Of a DNA stretch of 64,000 nt, positions 56,673 to 64,000 are shown in pieces. Both the position numbers and the translations under genes were made by a program. Each line of letters begins with the position of its first letter. Position 1 is the stretch's first letter. The stretch spans positions 1,488,001 through 1,552,000 of the forward strand of contig OZ220472.1 of NCBI GenBank assembly GCA_965115995.1, given 5' to 3'. The DNA comes from Poriferisodalis sp026713105. Its GTDB lineage: Bacteria; Actinomycetota; Acidimicrobiia; Acidimicrobiales; Poriferisodalaceae. The notes below the pieces were generated by a model. It was not told the origin of the DNA. It worked only from the letters and a program-made list of their open reading frames with translations, and did not search any database.

Positions 56673-58253
56673 GTGAGCAGCGAGCTTTCGCACCCCGTGC
56701 CGCAGTTCTTCGACGCGCTCGATGCTGCAGTGCGCCGCGAGATCGCTGATTGCGCCGGCTTGGTGGACGCCGAGCGACTGAGCGGTGGCGCCAGCATGGA
56801 GAGCTACCGGCTGCGCTGCCGACGTGCTGCTGAGCCCGGAGCGACATTCGACATCTGCCTGCGTCGGGGACCTGACGGAGAGGACCGCGAAGGAGACAAC
56901 GTCACCGGCGTGGTCGCCGAGGCGCTCTGCATGAGCACGGCCCGCTCTGGCGGGGTTCCCGAGCCCGAAGTCCTCTACGTGCTCCAGCCGTCCGACGGCG
57001 TCGGAGCGGGCTTTCTGATGGAGTGGATGGACGGCGTCACGCTCGGGGCTCGCATCGCCCGGCTGCCCGAACTGGAGCAGGCGCGCAACAAGCTCGCATT
57101 CCAGTGCGGGCAGGAGATGGCCCGCATCCACAGCGTCGACGTCAACGCAACGGAGTTGGCCGCAGTGCTGCGCCGATTCGAACCGGCCGACTACCTCGCT
57201 GAGACCTGGGATCGATGCAAGGAGATGCCCACCCCGCAGCCGATGATCGATTACGCCGCCCGCTGGCTGAGCGAGCAGCTCTCAGGACGCGGATCGGTGG
57301 AGCTGACGCTGGTGCACAACGACTTTCGCAACGGCAACATCATGGTGGACCCCGTCGAAGGCCTCGTCGCCGTGCTCGACTGGGAAACTGCCCATATCGG
57401 CGACCCGATGCGTGACTTGGGCTGGATGTGCACCAACTCGTGGCGCTTCGGCCAGCGTCACCTGCCCGTCGGCGGCTTCGGTCACTACGAGGAACTGTTC
57501 GCCGGCTACCAAGACGTTGCGGGCACACCTGTCGACCGAGATCGCGTGCAGTACTGGGAGGTGTTCGGCTCGTTCTGGTGGGCGGTCGGGTGCCTGGGCA
57601 TGGCCGATCGCTACCGGACGGGTTCCGACGCCACCGTGGAACGGCCGGGAATCGGCCGCCGCAGCTCGGAGTGCCAGCTCGACTGTGTGAACCTGATCAT
57701 TCCCGGGCCGGTCGAATTCCAGCCGGCGGTCGCGGAACTCGGCCTGCTCGAACCCGATTTCGGCCGTCGACCGAGCGAGCTGTCACCCCTCGGCGGCAGC
57801 CTCACCAGCGCTCTGGCCCATGCCGCAGCCGGCGATATGCCCCGCGTCGACGAGCTGCTCGAGAGCGTGCGCGACTTCTTGCACGGCGAGGTCCGCCAGG
57901 CCACCGAAGGTCGCACGAACTTTCTGGCGCTGGTAGCCGGCAATTCCATCGACATCGCCCTGCGGGAACGCCTCATCGGCCCCCAACTGCACCGCTATGA
58001 ACTGAAGCAGCTCGCTGCGCTGGTCGACGACAGCGCTGCGAACAGTAGCGACCGCCCCGCTGGGGACGCCGCGGTCGCCGAGCAGGTCACCACCCTGCGC
58101 TGGCACCTCGTTCACGCCCTGCGAGACGGCTCGATGCCACTCGACACGCCGGGTCTTGCGGACTACCTGCGCACCTCAGTCGCTCACCAAGTGGCGATCG
58201 ACCAGCCCAAGTACTCAGCATTCCGCCACATCGCCAGCCAGCATCTGAGCTAG
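56673..58253 (+). CDS. Aminoglycoside-phosphotransferase-like kinase fused to a DUF6285 domain
   Basis: This 526-residue protein has an APH/choline-kinase-like domain (residues 1-380), with HNDFRNGNIMVDP (catalytic Asp) and VLDWETAHIGDPMRDLGW (metal-binding). The C-terminal region (about residues 395-525: VDELLESVRDFLHGEVRQATEGRTNFLALVAGNSIDIALRER) matches DUF6285, which in other actinobacteria is usually a separate gene beside such a kinase and an acyl-CoA dehydrogenase. It probably phosphorylates a small hydroxylated molecule; no acyl-CoA dehydrogenase is present here. GTG 56673 is the start. Confidence 0.82.
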   Translation: MSSELSHPVPQFFDALDAAVRREIADCAGLVDAERLSGGASMESYRLRCRRAAEPGATFDICLRRGPDGEDREGDNVTGVVAEALCMSTARSGGVPEPEVLYVLQPSDGVGAGFLMEWMDGVTLGARIARLPELEQARNKLAFQCGQEMARIHSVDVNATELAAVLRRFEPADYLAETWDRCKEMPTPQPMIDYAARWLSEQLSGRGSVELTLVHNDFRNGNIMVDPVEGLVAVLDWETAHIGDPMRDLGWMCTNSWRFGQRHLPVGGFGHYEELFAGYQDVAGTPVDRDRVQYWEVFGSFWWAVGCLGMADRYRTGSDATVERPGIGRRSSECQLDCVNLIIPGPVEFQPAVAELGLLEPDFGRRPSELSPLGGSLTSALAHAAAGDMPRVDELLESVRDFLHGEVRQATEGRTNFLALVAGNSIDIALRERLIGPQLHRYELKQLAALVDDSAANSSDRPAGDAAVAEQVTTLRWHLVHALRDGSMPLDTPGLADYLRTSVAHQVAIDQPKYSAFRHIASQHLS

Positions 58254-58280
58254 ACGAAATCGCTGGAGGCCGACATCGGG

Positions 58281-58706
58281 CTAGCGCCACAGGGCCAGCA
58301 GCACGCCGATGACGCTGTAGGAGATCAGCGGGTAGCCGGCGTTGATCGCCAAGAGCTTCAGGCTGCGACCCTCGAAGGCGTAATTGATCCCGTTGGACGT
58401 GACGACAAAGCCCACAGCGGCCAGCACGCCCAGCCCGAGCCCCTCGCCGAAGGTGTCGACATCGAGACCTTGGCCCAGCAGCGCCAGCGCCAGCGTGAAG
58501 ACGAACGCAAGCACGATCGCCAGCACGTAGGGGTACCACTGCCGCGGGGTTCCCTTCATCGCTTCCATGTCCTCGTCGGTCAGCCCGACTTCGGCCATCC
58601 ACGGCTTGGCGAGCGTGCTGTACCACGCCGCGCCGAGCACCTGGTTGAAGACGATCGCAACGATGATCGCCCACCAGTTCAGACTTCCCAAATCCATCGC
58701 GTCCAT
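58281..58706 (-). CDS. DUF1761-family membrane protein
   Basis: This 141-residue protein has four predicted helices: NWWAIIVAIVFNQVLGAAWYSTL, YVLAIVLAFVFTLALALLG, GLGVLAAVGFVVTSN and LISYSVIGVLLALW. The W-Y-S and the EMEAM-like loop fit DUF1761, a small integral membrane family of unknown function. ATG 58706 follows a GGGGAGGA ribosome-binding site. It is convergent with the kinase fusion. Confidence 0.8.
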   Translation of the reverse strand: MDAMDLGSLNWWAIIVAIVFNQVLGAAWYSTLAKPWMAEVGLTDEDMEAMKGTPRQWYPYVLAIVLAFVFTLALALLGQGLDVDTFGEGLGLGVLAAVGFVVTSNGINYAFEGRSLKLLAINAGYPLISYSVIGVLLALWR

Positions 58707-58794
58707 GCGCGTCCTCCCCACGGTCCCGCCAGCCTGCGCTTGGCTCTCGTACGCAGCGTATTTCTCCGCCTACACGCACCTGCCGTTCGGCAAA

Positions 58795-59979
58795 TCAGGA
58801 AGCGCGGATCACGACGCCAGCCTCGCTGACTCTGCCAGACGCGACGTTGCGCTCGAATGCCTCAGCGGCCTCGGGCGTGCCGACCGGGTAGAAGCAGCGA
58901 TAGAGGTGGGCGCCCGCTGGCGCGCCGCCGTCGTTGTCGTCGTCGTCCAGGTCGTCGTCCCGCCACGTCCCACGTCGCCTGGCGCCCCCGTCGTTGGAGT
59001 CGGCCGCTGCCGGCGCCTCGATCAAGGCCGGCTCCTCGGCGACGCACAGTTCCTGGGCGTACTTGCAGCGAGGGGCGAACTTGCATCCCGTCGGCAAGTC
59101 GGTCATCCGTGGCGGCTGGCCGCCGATGATCTCCAAGCGGGCATGACTGTCGTCGGTGACCTTGGGGATCGACCGGAACAACGCCTCGGTGTAGGGCATC
59201 CTCATGTCGCCGAACAGTGTCGCCGTAGGGGCGCGCTCGACGATGCGACCCGCATACATCACGATGATCTCGTCGGTGCGGCCTGCCACGATCCCCAGAT
59301 CGTGAGTGATGAGCACCAGCGACATGTCCCGTTCGGCCCGCTGGGCCTCGAGCAAGTCGAGAATCTGTGCCTGCACGGTGACATCCAGCGCGGTAGTCGG
59401 CTCGTCTGCGATGAGCAGGCGGGGGCTGCACGCGAGCGCAATGGCGATCACGATGCGCTGGCGCATGCCGCCCGAAAGCTGGTGCGGGTACTCGTCGATT
59501 CGCCGGTGCGGTTCAGGGATGCCGACCTCCTCGAGCAGGTCGAGCGCAGCGGCACGAGCGGCCCTGGCTGACAGATCCCGGTGCACGCGCAGGCCTTCAC
59601 CCACCTGCTTGCCGATCTTCATGACCGGGTTCAGCGAGCCCAGCGGATCCTGGAAGACCATGGCGAGCTGCGGACCCCACATGTCGAACAGCTCGCGGCG
59701 GCCCAGCGACATCATGTCCACCCCGTCGAAGGTGACCGTCCCCGTCGAAGTCACCCTGGACTTGGGCAGCAGTCGCATGATGGACCGCGACATCACCGAC
59801 TTGCCCGAGCCGGACTCCCCCACCACGCCCAGCCGAGCGCCCCGGTGCAGGGACCACCCGACCCCGTCGACCGCAACCAACGGCCCGACCGCGGTATGGA
59901 AGGTGGTCCGCAGGTCTGCGACGTCGAGCAGCGGCTGCTCATCAGCCCCCGCAAAGCCCGTCATCGAGGTGTCGGTCAT
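58795..59979 (-). CDS. Dipeptide/oligopeptide ABC transporter ATP-binding protein (OppD/DppD-like)
   Basis: This 394-residue ATPase has Walker A GESGSGKS (about 54-61), Q-loop in VFQDPLGSLNP, signature LSGGMRQR, Walker B LLIADEPTTALD and the H-loop in LITHDLGIV, followed by the Cys-rich oligopeptide-type tail (GCKFAPRCKYAQELC) that may hold a metal site. An insertion of Asp/Gly residues (RDDDLDDDDNDGG) precedes the end. It powers uptake of peptides or similar solutes with the permeases encoded upstream. Its ATG (59979) overlaps the TGA of the neighbouring ATPase. Confidence 0.9.
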   Translation of the reverse strand: MTDTSMTGFAGADEQPLLDVADLRTTFHTAVGPLVAVDGVGWSLHRGARLGVVGESGSGKSVMSRSIMRLLPKSRVTSTGTVTFDGVDMMSLGRRELFDMWGPQLAMVFQDPLGSLNPVMKIGKQVGEGLRVHRDLSARAARAAALDLLEEVGIPEPHRRIDEYPHQLSGGMRQRIVIAIALACSPRLLIADEPTTALDVTVQAQILDLLEAQRAERDMSLVLITHDLGIVAGRTDEIIVMYAGRIVERAPTATLFGDMRMPYTEALFRSIPKVTDDSHARLEIIGGQPPRMTDLPTGCKFAPRCKYAQELCVAEEPALIEAPAAADSNDGGARRRGTWRDDDLDDDDNDGGAPAGAHLYRCFYPVGTPEAAEAFERNVASGRVSEAGVVIRAS

Positions 59980-61688
59980 GACGCACCTCTCCCAGCGGAC
60001 GCGATCTCGACGCGTTCGGGTGCGGTTTCGCCGATCAGCGGTGTGTGACAGGCCACGAACCGCCCGGGTGCGATCTCTCGCATCTCGGGCTCCTCGTCTG
60101 CACAGCGCTGTGCAGCATGCGGGCAACGCGTGCGGAATCGGCAGCCCGAGGGCGGATCCATCGGCGAGGGCAGCTCGCCGTCGATGCGTCCCGACCCCAG
60201 CTCCGCCTCTGGATCGGGTTGCGGGATCGCCGCCAGCAGCATCTCCGTGTACGGATGAGCAGGCTCGTCGAACATCGCATCGGGCTCGCTGACCTCGCAG
60301 AGCTTGCCCAGATACATGACCGCCACGCGGTCGCTCACGTTCTTGACGACCGCCAGGTCGTGCGCGATGAACACCAGCGTCAGGCCCATGAGGTTCTTGA
60401 GATCTTCGAGCAAATTCAGAATCTGCGCCTGCACCGAGACGTCCAGCGACGAAACCGGTTCGTCGCAGATGATCACCTGCGGCACGCTGACCAACGCCCG
60501 AGCGATGGAGAGCCGCTGCGCCTGACCGCCGGAGAACTCCCACGGCCGGCGGTCCATGGCGTCATCGGGGTTGATGCCGACGTATTCGAGCACCTCACGG
60601 ACACGCGGCTCGGCCCGTTCACGCGCCGCATTGCGGTTCGCCCGGTAGCGCCGCAGCACCCAACGCAGCAGCAGCGTGTCGACCACGATCGAAGCCACCA
60701 GCACGATCAGCTTCACACCCGCGTCGAGACCCGCGACGTAGAAGACCTGCAGCACCACCATGGCACTGAGGGTGGTCGCGACCCCGCTGGCGCCCGCCCG
60801 TTCGGGATTCGCGATCGACGCTGCGAGCCACACGACGAGCACCGCGGTGAGCAGGCCTAGCCCACCGGAGTTCACCCATTTGGCCCAGCCTCCGAAGCTC
60901 GACCAGGTTCGCCACAGCATGAAGCCGCTGGCGCCGGTGGTGACCACGACGCCTGCGATGCCGACAGGCGCGGACACCTCGCCGAACTGTCGCGACATCA
61001 AGCTGAAGGGCAACATCAGCGCGAGCAGCACCCAGGTCAAGCCCAGAACGAGGCCGACGGCCGCGACTGCCAGTGCGATCGCGAGCGCCGGGAACCCGAT
61101 GATGGCCGCGGGAACCTCCGTCCAGCCCAGCCACGGCTCCGCGGCACGTTCCTCGACGGCCTCAGAGAGGATCCAGAGCGCGAAGGCAACCGAGGCCGCC
61201 AGGCCCACGATCCGCATCGGTATCGCCAATCGCTCCAACAGTGTTTGCAGCAACCCGCCGATGCGCTCCTGCCACGTCGCCATCGCTGTTCGCCGTGTCA
61301 CGTTCTCCAGGGCGATGAACAGCGGTTCGGCAATGATGTCGCGTACCCGGCGCCGTGGATTCAGCGACGAGATCGGATCCTGGTAGATCATCTGCAGTCG
61401 CGGCCGCACCTCGCGCATGGCGTCGGGGTCGAGCTCGGTCAGCTCCTGGCCGGCGACCTGCACCGAGCCCGACGTCGGCGATGGGAGCTGCAGGATCGCC
61501 CGCCCCGTCGTGCTCTTGCCGCAGCCTGACTCGCCGACGAGACCGAGCGTCTCGCCCTCCATCAGATCGAGCGACACCCCTGACACGGCGTACACCTTCC
61601 GGCCGCCCGCCGCCGGGAACTCCACGACCAAATCCTGCGCCCTCAGCAGAGCGTCCGACCGCAGATGGGCGTTGCCGCTGCCCGCCAT
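59976..61688 (-). CDS. OppF/DppF-like ABC ATPase with an internal transmembrane insertion
   Basis: This 570-residue protein has Walker A GESGCGKST (52-60), Q-loop IYQDPISSLNP (101-111), signature EFSGGQAQR (384-392), Walker B VIICDEPVSSLD (405-416) and H-loop FIAHDLAV, then an oligopeptide-type tail with CRFRTRCPHAAQRC. Between the Q-loop helix (to about 125) and the signature (from about 356), 230 residues form seven hydrophobic segments (about 157-176, 192-211, 213-231, 241-259, 275-292, 303-322, 325-344). Family members are normally about 330 residues and soluble. The insertion lies in the helical subdomain that contacts the permease. There is no frameshift: one frame covers it all. Confidence 0.85.
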   Translation of the reverse strand: MAGSGNAHLRSDALLRAQDLVVEFPAAGGRKVYAVSGVSLDLMEGETLGLVGESGCGKSTTGRAILQLPSPTSGSVQVAGQELTELDPDAMREVRPRLQMIYQDPISSLNPRRRVRDIIAEPLFIALENVTRRTAMATWQERIGGLLQTLLERLAIPMRIVGLAASVAFALWILSEAVEERAAEPWLGWTEVPAAIIGFPALAIALAVAAVGLVLGLTWVLLALMLPFSLMSRQFGEVSAPVGIAGVVVTTGASGFMLWRTWSSFGGWAKWVNSGGLGLLTAVLVVWLAASIANPERAGASGVATTLSAMVVLQVFYVAGLDAGVKLIVLVASIVVDTLLLRWVLRRYRANRNAARERAEPRVREVLEYVGINPDDAMDRRPWEFSGGQAQRLSIARALVSVPQVIICDEPVSSLDVSVQAQILNLLEDLKNLMGLTLVFIAHDLAVVKNVSDRVAVMYLGKLCEVSEPDAMFDEPAHPYTEMLLAAIPQPDPEAELGSGRIDGELPSPMDPPSGCRFRTRCPHAAQRCADEEPEMREIAPGRFVACHTPLIGETAPERVEIASAGRGAS

Positions 61689-61712
61689 TACAGACCACCC
61701 CTCACGACGCAG

Positions 61713-61754
61713 TCCTCGCAGCCCAGCCCTCGCAGCCCAGCCCTCACAGCACAG
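61713..61754. repeat. 14-bp tandem repeat (three copies) across the OppC-like gene end
   Basis: Units TCCTCGCAGCCCAG, CCCTCGCAGCCCAG and CCCTCACAGCACAG follow at 61713, 61727 and 61741. The last copy contains the TGA of the OppC-like gene (complement of 61744-61746). The repeat fills most of the gap to the downstream ATPase gene. Confidence 0.9.
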
Positions 61755-62574
61755 CCTCCCGAGGCTCGAAGTACTGCTGCAGCCGGTCGCCCACGAAGTT
61801 GAGCGCCAGCACCGTGACGAACATGACGATGGCCGGCATCAGGCTGATGTGCGCGGCGACATCGAGGTTGGTTCGCCCCTTGTTGATCATGTCGCCCCAT
61901 GTGGGCGTAGGCGGAGGCACGCTGAGACCCAGAAACGCGACCGCGCCCTCCACGACGATGAGGCCGGCCATGATGATCAGTGAATAGCTGACCAGCGAGG
62001 GGGCGACGTTCGGCAGCACCTCGCGAAACAGCACGCGGCCGTCACGCGCCCCCAGCGTTCGCGCAGCGAGCACGTAGTCCTGGTTGGCGCACGACAGCGT
62101 GGCGGCGCGCACCACACGGGCGATGGGCGCGATCGACAGCAGTACGAAGGTGAACACCAGGATGAAGATGCGCCGCTTGGCCTCGGAGTCCAAGAACAGC
62201 ACCAGCGCCAGGAACAGGATCAGCGGCGGGATCACCAGCGATGCATTCAGCGTGGCAGTGAGCCATCGATCCACACGGCCGCTGTAGTAGCCCGAGACCA
62301 TGCCCAGCAAACCGCCGATCACGAGCGCCAGCACGGTTCCCACGGTCGAGATCACCAGGCTCACCTGCGCGCCGTAAATCACTCGGCTGAACACGTCCCG
62401 GCCCACACCGTCGTTGCCGAACCAGTGCGACAAGCTGGGTCCCTGCTTGGACGTGCCGGCGAAAGTATCCGCTGGGTCCTTGATGGGCAGCACGTCGGCG
62501 AACACCGCAGCGACGGCGAGCACCGCAAGGTAGGCCACCGCCAGCCAGAAGAAGAACCCCAGGCGCCTACCCAC
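61744..62574 (-). CDS. Peptide ABC transporter permease (OppC/DppC-like)
   Basis: This 276-residue permease has six predicted helices and the ABC permease EAA-like motif ARTLGARDGRVLFREVLPN. The early segment HWFGNDGVGRDVFSRVIYGAQVSLVIS is typical of OppC. GTG 62574 overlaps the stop of the OppB-like gene by eight bases. It forms the membrane channel with OppB. Confidence 0.9.
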   Translation of the reverse strand: MGRRLGFFFWLAVAYLAVLAVAAVFADVLPIKDPADTFAGTSKQGPSLSHWFGNDGVGRDVFSRVIYGAQVSLVISTVGTVLALVIGGLLGMVSGYYSGRVDRWLTATLNASLVIPPLILFLALVLFLDSEAKRRIFILVFTFVLLSIAPIARVVRAATLSCANQDYVLAARTLGARDGRVLFREVLPNVAPSLVSYSLIIMAGLIVVEGAVAFLGLSVPPPTPTWGDMINKGRTNLDVAAHISLMPAIVMFVTVLALNFVGDRLQQYFEPREAVL

Positions 62575-63706
62575 GGGCGCCGATCTCCCTGCCGCGCAGT
62601 CGCGGATCCAGTGCCAGATACAGGAAGTCGGACATCGTGAGCACCACGATGTACAGCGTCGAGATGACCAGCACACCGCCCTGAACAGCGATGAAATCGC
62701 GTTGGGTGACGCCGAGGAAGATGTATGCGCCCACTCCCGGGATCGTGAAGATGAATTCGACGATCAGCGCGCCGCCGATAAGCAGGCCCACCGTCAGCCC
62801 CACCACGGTCAGCAGCGTGAAACTCGACGGCCGCAACGCGTGGCGCCACAGGATCCGCCGCGTCGGCAGTCCCTTGCTGCGAGCCAGATCGATGAACGGC
62901 AGGCGCAAGGTGGCGATCATGTCCGATCGCAACAAGCGCATGAACACTGCCGCTTGACCCATCGCCAACGCCAGCGACGGCAGCAGCATGTGCTTGAAGT
63001 GCAGCACCACGTCTTCGCCCAAGGGCACATAGCGCGCGGCGGGAAGCACGCGGAATCCGATCTCATTGCCCGCCACGCTGAGCCCGCCGATCGACAAGAA
63101 GAGCACGAGCATCACCGCGAGCACGAAATTGGGGGTGGCCAGGAATCCCAGCATCGTGTTGTTGATGGTGGCGTCGGTCTTGGTTCCCTGCCGGTAGCCG
63201 GCCCAGATGCCAAGCGGGATCGCAAAGGCCAACGCCAGCACCACCGAGTACGCCATGATCTGCAGCGTCGGGGTCATCGAGCGTGAGATGCCGTCGGCGA
63301 TGTCCTCGCGCAGCACGATCGAGCTTCCGAGATCGCCCGTCAGCACGCCGCCCAGCCAGTTGCCGTAGCGGTTGAAGAACGGCTCGTCGAGTCCGAGTTC
63401 GGTGCGGACGATCGCAATCTGGTCCGCGGTGGCGGCGGGTCCGAGGATGTTGATGGCGGGATCGCCAGGCAGGCTGGCCATCAACGCGAACACCACGAAC
63501 GACACGCCGACCAGCACCGGGATCACGCTCGCGATGCGGCGCAGCGCGTAGCGCCCGTCGGCGATGGCTGCCCCCGCGGTGCCGATGACCACCAGCACGC
63601 CGAACGTCCAGCTGAACGGGGGCCGCCAGAACCACGCCCACGCGATCGTGGCGGCGAGCGCTACCCCAACGATGCGCCCGAGCTGGTCGCGGACCGCCTG
63701 TTTCAC
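62567..63706 (-). CDS. Peptide ABC transporter permease (OppB/DppB-like)
   Basis: This 379-residue permease is longer than usual OppB (about 310) because of an N-terminal segment with two extra hydrophobic stretches (residues about 10-50). The family core begins at YALRRIASVIPVLVGVSFVVFALM and includes GDPAINILGP, LGLDEPFFNRYGNWLGGVLTGDLGSS, and the EAA-like loop ARSKGLPTRRILWRHALRPS. The GTG start is at 63706. It heads the four-gene run of permeases and ATPases, following the substrate-binding protein gene. Confidence 0.9.
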   Translation of the reverse strand: MKQAVRDQLGRIVGVALAATIAWAWFWRPPFSWTFGVLVVIGTAGAAIADGRYALRRIASVIPVLVGVSFVVFALMASLPGDPAINILGPAATADQIAIVRTELGLDEPFFNRYGNWLGGVLTGDLGSSIVLREDIADGISRSMTPTLQIMAYSVVLALAFAIPLGIWAGYRQGTKTDATINNTMLGFLATPNFVLAVMLVLFLSIGGLSVAGNEIGFRVLPAARYVPLGEDVVLHFKHMLLPSLALAMGQAAVFMRLLRSDMIATLRLPFIDLARSKGLPTRRILWRHALRPSSFTLLTVVGLTVGLLIGGALIVEFIFTIPGVGAYIFLGVTQRDFIAVQGGVLVISTLYIVVLTMSDFLYLALDPRLRGREIGARG

Positions 63707-63763
63707 GGCAGCGGCCCGCCGGTGGCTGCCTGACGGCGGCGCACGTCCGTTGCCCTCATCGCC

Positions 63764-64000
63764 TCAGCCTTGACAATCGCCGTCAGTGCACCAGATCTGC
63801 GCGACATGGTGCGCTCCCGCGTTCACAGCGAAAGCGCCGACGTCGCTGCCCGGGATCGGCAGGTCGGTGATGTTGCGCACCCACGGGTTGGCGATGACGC
63901 CCCACAGCGTCCAGTGTGTCCACAGGTTCCAGACATTCCGGCCGAAGGCCCGGTTCACCTCTTCCGCCGCTTCACGGCGAGCCACCGGGTCGGGATTGTG
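63764..64000 (-). CDS. Extracellular solute-binding protein, C-terminal fragment
   Basis: The frame is open to the right edge of the window and ends at 63764, so only the last 78 residues are seen. HNPDPVARREAAEEVNRAFG and NVWNLWTHWTLWGVIANPWVRNI match the C-terminus of SBP_bac_5-type peptide-binding lipoproteins. Two cysteines near the end (IWCTDGDC) may form a disulfide. It would capture the ligand outside the membrane for the permeases encoded downstream. Confidence 0.8.
   Translation of the reverse strand, partial: HNPDPVARREAAEEVNRAFGRNVWNLWTHWTLWGVIANPWVRNITDLPIPGSDVGAFAVNAGAHHVAQIWCTDGDCQG

Overview
This is a high-GC, densely coded bacterial chromosome segment with many ATGA/GTGA start-stop overlaps. 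Everything recognisable is chromosomal: there is no phage, integrase, transposase, CRISPR array, rRNA or tRNA. Gene content points to an actinobacterium: Tat genes followed by a HelY helicase in the same order as Mycobacterium tuberculosis Rv2094c-Rv2092c, an actinobacterial-type ParC/ParE pair, a DUF3866 protein and a DUF6285 domain. The C1, CoA-transferase, PhyH and betaine-type genes suggest an aerobic, marine or host-associated Acidimicrobiia-like lineage; that placement is inference. LAYOUT: 1-9 kb holds housekeeping genes (signal peptidase, GDPD, TatA/B-TatC-HelY, a DAGK-like protein, a double ThyX-like protein, a frameshifted GNAT gene, a Nudix hydrolase). 9-15 kb holds a charged protein of unknown function and topoisomerase IV parC-parE. 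15-25 kb holds a secreted lysozyme-like protein, a D-aminoacylase-like amidohydrolase, a DsbA-fold protein, an SNF2 helicase and proS. 25-47 kb is a one-carbon island. 47-58 kb is mixed accessory metabolism: an HTH/nucleotidyltransferase pair, MFS, SerA-like and DenD-like dehydrogenases, a CaiB-type CoA-transferase, a dihydroorotase-like protein with an altered metal site, PhyH and an APH-DUF6285 fusion. 58-64 kb is a dipeptide-type ABC transporter operon running off the right edge. THE ONE-CARBON ISLAND: four transcription units fit together. (1) A corrinoid protein, a DUF1638 protein, a methyl-H4folate:corrinoid methyltransferase, a RACE-type corrinoid activator and a non-pyrrolysine MttB-family methyltransferase. 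(2) A formate dehydrogenase operon on the minus strand, divergent from an IclR-family regulator. (3) A dimethylglycine-dehydrogenase-like protein with ETF beta and alpha on the minus strand. (4) Formate-H4folate ligase plus a MetF-like reductase on the plus strand, divergent from (3). Together they could take methyl groups from a quaternary amine (glycine betaine is my guess, because dimethylglycine is its demethylation product) through methyl-, methylene- and formyl-H4folate to formate and CO2. FolD is the only obvious step not seen here. MAIN DISCOVERIES: (a) All three control regions of these units carry the same tandem pair of 15-bp TTCC-N7-GGAA-like palindromes, offset by exactly 18 bp: 25124-25156, 38870-38902 and 44273-44305. 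One pair lies in front of iclR itself, so a single IclR-family regulon is likely. (b) The formate dehydrogenase catalytic gene is interrupted by an in-frame TGA at 38464-38466, at the usual Sec/Cys position. It is followed by a hairpin with a GGUCU loop, the layout of a bacterial SECIS, so this is very likely a selenoprotein. (c) The same enzyme is split: its proximal 4Fe-4S domain is encoded at the end of a separate iron-sulfur subunit. (d) The OppF-type ATPase at 59976-61688 has about 230 residues of predicted transmembrane sequence inserted inside its nucleotide-binding domain. (e) A 16-bp perfect inverted repeat forms a long hairpin in the intergenic region at 55535-55613. (f) Short tandem duplications recur at gene ends and junctions.
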